Below, piece after piece: positions 34,111-36,032 of a stretch of 36,032 bases of DNA (position 1 is the first letter of the stretch; every line of letters starts with the position of its first letter). The notes below the pieces were generated by a model that worked only from the letters and a program-made list of their open reading frames with translations, was not told the origin of the DNA and searched no databases. The stretch lies in NCBI GenBank assembly GCA_002407045.1, contig DHKB01000018.1:726-36757 (forward strand). Reading direction: 5' to 3'. The position numbers and the translations under genes were made by a program. Source of the stretch: Candidatus Bruticola papionis. GTDB lineage: Bacteria; Vulcanimicrobiota; Xenobia; Xenobiales; Xenobiaceae.

Positions 34111-35346
34111 TTACTTGGGCAAATAATACAAACGGCGCTCGCGAACTATGTTAGCTAATATCTTCAGATTTTGTACATCTTCAGGACAATCGCTATACAA
34201 GCCGCGCTTTTTTGCATGGTTGAGCATTTTACTTACTTTGGCCAGTTCTTGAGCACTAAGCTTAAATTTGGGCAAAAGCTCAGCAAAAGGCAAAGAATCG
34301 TAAAAATAGTCATAAAGGCTGTCTTTTTCTAAAACGCCTGCCCAAACGGCAGCCAGCAGTACTTGGTACTTGCGGAAGAAAGCGCGAGCCTCTTCTTCCA
34401 ATTCCGGCTTTACTTTTTTGCCTATATATTTGTAGTCTCCGTAAAGCTCAAAATAGTATTGGCTCTTACCTACCGGTCTTTCTCTATCCCAAGAAACTTT
34501 GGCCCTGAAAGTGCGTCCTACACCACCTTTTATGGAAAAATCAAAGGAAAAGTTCAGCTTATCAGTTTCCACCAAACGGCCCAAGCCTTTGGGGCTCTCG
34601 TCGTACAAATCGTACAAATTGTTTTGACGGACAATATCTTCCAAAATTTTTAAGTCTTGCTCATCATCTGGCAAATCGCTATATCGGCCTTCTTGCTTGG
34701 CAAGGTTATACTCGGAAACAATAAAAGCAGTTTTTTCTCTGTAGATGGGAAAACCGAAACATGCAAAAAGTTCCTCTCCTCCATTTTCCTCAATTTCTAT
34801 CATTTTGAGAAAAGAAAACTTCCCCCGAAGATATTCAAAGATGGTATCTGGCATTCCAATAGGTCCATCTCCCCACGTTGCAGCTAATAAAACTTTATAT
34901 TTTTTGAGGAAATTGCGGACTTGTTCTTCTAACTCCGGGCTAACTTTGGTCCCCTCGTATTTATATTTACCATGCAAATCAAAAAGACCACAATCAATTT
35001 TATTCTCAAGATGTTCTGGGTATGACAATTCAGGATGTTTTTTCCATATTACAAGTACCCTAATATAAGGGAAATAGTACCTTACTGGAGAGTCTTTATA
35101 ATTTTCCTCTGAGCATGTCCCTCGAGCTTTAGGATTATATATTGCTACTATAAGTATACAATCGATTGGTAGGCCAGTTTTTATTCTTTGACAATCAAAA
35201 TCACACAAAGTAAAGTAGCAATCGTCGGGCCCAGAATAGTGTCTGTCATAGTATCTATTCTTTCTATCCTCAAATAGTTCATGCTTAACTATTTTAATAT
35301 GCTTACGCCAAGTACGCTTAGATTTGCAAAAACCAACTATACGCAT
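34111..35346 (-). CDS. Unknown protein with a tandemly duplicated domain
   Basis: The 411-residue product contains the same domain twice, at about 94-246 and 265-408. The core aligns clearly: 'GKYKYEGTKVSPELEEQVRN' with 'GDYKYIGKKVKPELEEEARA', then 'FLKKYKVLLAATW' with 'FFRKYQVLLAAVW', and 'RYSDLPDDEQDLKILEDIVR' with 'LYSDCPEDVQNLKILANIVR'. A beta-rich start ('FRAKVSWDRERP' in copy 2) and a helical end are suggested. Residues 1-93 are basic and aromatic and differ from the repeats. There is no signal peptide or membrane segment. I do not recognise the family. The ATG at 35346 has GGAG about 9 bases upstream. The partial gene at 35419-36032 encodes a third copy of the domain. Confidence 0.75.
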   Translation of the reverse strand: MRIVGFCKSKRTWRKHIKIVKHELFEDRKNRYYDRHYSGPDDCYFTLCDFDCQRIKTGLPIDCILIVAIYNPKARGTCSEENYKDSPVRYYFPYIRVLVIWKKHPELSYPEHLENKIDCGLFDLHGKYKYEGTKVSPELEEQVRNFLKKYKVLLAATWGDGPIGMPDTIFEYLRGKFSFLKMIEIEENGGEELFACFGFPIYREKTAFIVSEYNLAKQEGRYSDLPDDEQDLKILEDIVRQNNLYDLYDESPKGLGRLVETDKLNFSFDFSIKGGVGRTFRAKVSWDRERPVGKSQYYFELYGDYKYIGKKVKPELEEEARAFFRKYQVLLAAVWAGVLEKDSLYDYFYDSLPFAELLPKFKLSAQELAKVSKMLNHAKKRGLYSDCPEDVQNLKILANIVRERRLYYLPK

Positions 35347-35380
35347 AAATTCTTACTCCAGATAAAAAATTCGCTTTAAC

Positions 35381-35411
35381 AAAAAGGGCGCTGCTGCTTA
35401 ACAGCAGCGCC
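35381..35411 (-). terminator. Intrinsic terminator after the partial repeat-domain gene
   Basis: GGCGCTGCTG (35387-35396) and CAGCAGCGCC (35402-35411) form a ten-base-pair GC-rich stem with a five-base loop; TTTTT follows on the minus strand after one C. It ends 8 bases after the stop and 34 bases before the next ATG. Confidence 0.9.
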
Positions 35412-35418
35412 ACCTGGT

Positions 35419-36032
35419 TTAATTTAGTACCTGAAATGGAGACATTTTGAATTGAAACTTGTCAAGCTTATTCTTTAAATCATTATCTCTTCTCAAAGCT
35501 GACTCGAACAAAAGTAGATCCCTAAATTCTTCATCTTTCACATCCCGGAGAGCATCACTTCGCTTAAGCTCTTGAAACTTGCGGTAAAGCTCTTTTCTTT
35601 TGTCTAGGTTAACTTGAAGGCCGATAAACAAACCTTCGAAGGGAATCTTTCCGTAGAAATATGCGTTTGAGCACTCTGTATTTAGTAATTTTTCCCAAAC
35701 TAACACGAAAATAACGGTATATCTTCGGACAAAATTTATAGCAGAGTCAAAAATTTTCCTTTTAGGGACATCTCGGCCATCTTTATATTTTTTATACAAC
35801 CAGTCGTTATTATCAGGTTCAAAACGGCCGTCAAAATTTATATTCTTACATCTATTTCTGTCCCAAATAATTTTAACTCTCAATCCATGCTTGCAATTTT
35901 CTTTAGTTGAATAAAAGAAGGAGAAATCTAGTCCTTTTTTGCCAACTACATGGACTTTTTCGCCTAACGCACTAACTTCATGCAAAGCACATAAATTACC
36001 GATGCCATTATCTAGTTCATTATCTGAGCTGT
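35419..36032 (-). CDS. Unknown repeat-domain protein, paralogue of the neighbour (5' end outside the window)
   Basis: The frame is open from the right edge to a stop at 35419, giving at least 203 residues. A TTG at 35985 could be a start, but it has no ribosome site and the frame continues upstream without a stop, and the upstream residues ('DNELDNGIGNL') still align with the neighbour. I therefore treat the gene as truncated by the window. The domain is recognisable: 'GLDFSFFYS', 'LRVKIIWDRNR', 'INFVRRYTVIFVLVWEKLL', 'YFYGKIPFEGLF' and 'DALRDVKDEEFRDLLLFESA'. It is more divergent than the two copies in the neighbour and has a longer loop after the 'WDRNR' strand. Function unknown. Confidence 0.7.
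   Translation of the reverse strand, partial: SSDNELDNGIGNLCALHEVSALGEKVHVVGKKGLDFSFFYSTKENCKHGLRVKIIWDRNRCKNINFDGRFEPDNNDWLYKKYKDGRDVPKRKIFDSAINFVRRYTVIFVLVWEKLLNTECSNAYFYGKIPFEGLFIGLQVNLDKRKELYRKFQELKRSDALRDVKDEEFRDLLLFESALRRDNDLKNKLDKFQFKMSPFQVLN

Noticed and set aside
35985..35985. Start of the last gene at a TTG
   Set aside because: No ribosome site, and the frame stays open to the window edge with residues that still align with the paralogue.

Overview
The window looks like chromosome from an anaerobic, Gram-negative-type (diderm) bacterium, probably host-associated. The signs are a secretin-like fragment, a lipoprotein with a lipobox, a SurA/PrsA-type foldase, and a sodium-pumping oxaloacetate decarboxylase. 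Base composition is slightly AT-rich, and most genes have clear AGGAG-type ribosome binding sites. I cannot name the taxon from sequence alone. No rRNA, tRNA, insertion sequence or CRISPR array was seen, and no gene-free stretch exceeds 300 bases.

Layout. 1-2170 (+): the end of a secretin-domain protein, then a long TPR protein. 2184-4319 (-): a helix-turn-helix protein with a coiled coil and a long disordered tail, and biotin-protein ligase. 4480-8338 (+): oxaloacetate decarboxylase gamma, alpha and beta, divergent from the ligase that would biotinylate the alpha subunit. 8471-9709 (-): a Fic-fold protein whose catalytic motif is destroyed. 9982-14443 (-): a lipoprotein gene followed by two tandem paralogues that carry RTX calcium-binding repeats and a C-terminal HExxH peptidase domain of the M91 (NleD/HopH1-like effector) type. 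14637-19042 (-): a probable operon of a membrane protein, chorismate mutase-DAHP synthase, a family 2 glycosyltransferase, a PpiC-type foldase and a DUF47/PhoU-like protein, closed by a terminator. 19170-26211 (+): a 2060-residue nonribosomal peptide synthetase (A-T-C-A-T-R) and a Bax inhibitor-1 family membrane protein. 26331-31669 (-): a secreted Sel1-repeat protein, leucyl-tRNA synthetase and a secreted beta-propeller. 31773-34024 (+): a DUF4127 protein and a lone DsrE-like protein. 34111-36032 (-): two neighbouring members of an unrecognised family built from one repeated domain; the second runs off the window.

The most interesting parts are three. First, the paired RTX-peptidase proteins have a C-terminal effector-type protease, no Sec signal and no export genes nearby. 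Second, the compact synthetase has the AusA (aureusimine) architecture, which predicts a dipeptide aldehyde that may cyclise to a pyrazinone. Third, the duplicated-domain family at the right edge matches nothing I recognise. Smaller oddities are the inactive Fic fold, a long secretory-type extension on the decarboxylase beta subunit, and leader hairpins placed at ribosome binding sites. All family calls are by eye from motifs and remembered family features; no database search was run.
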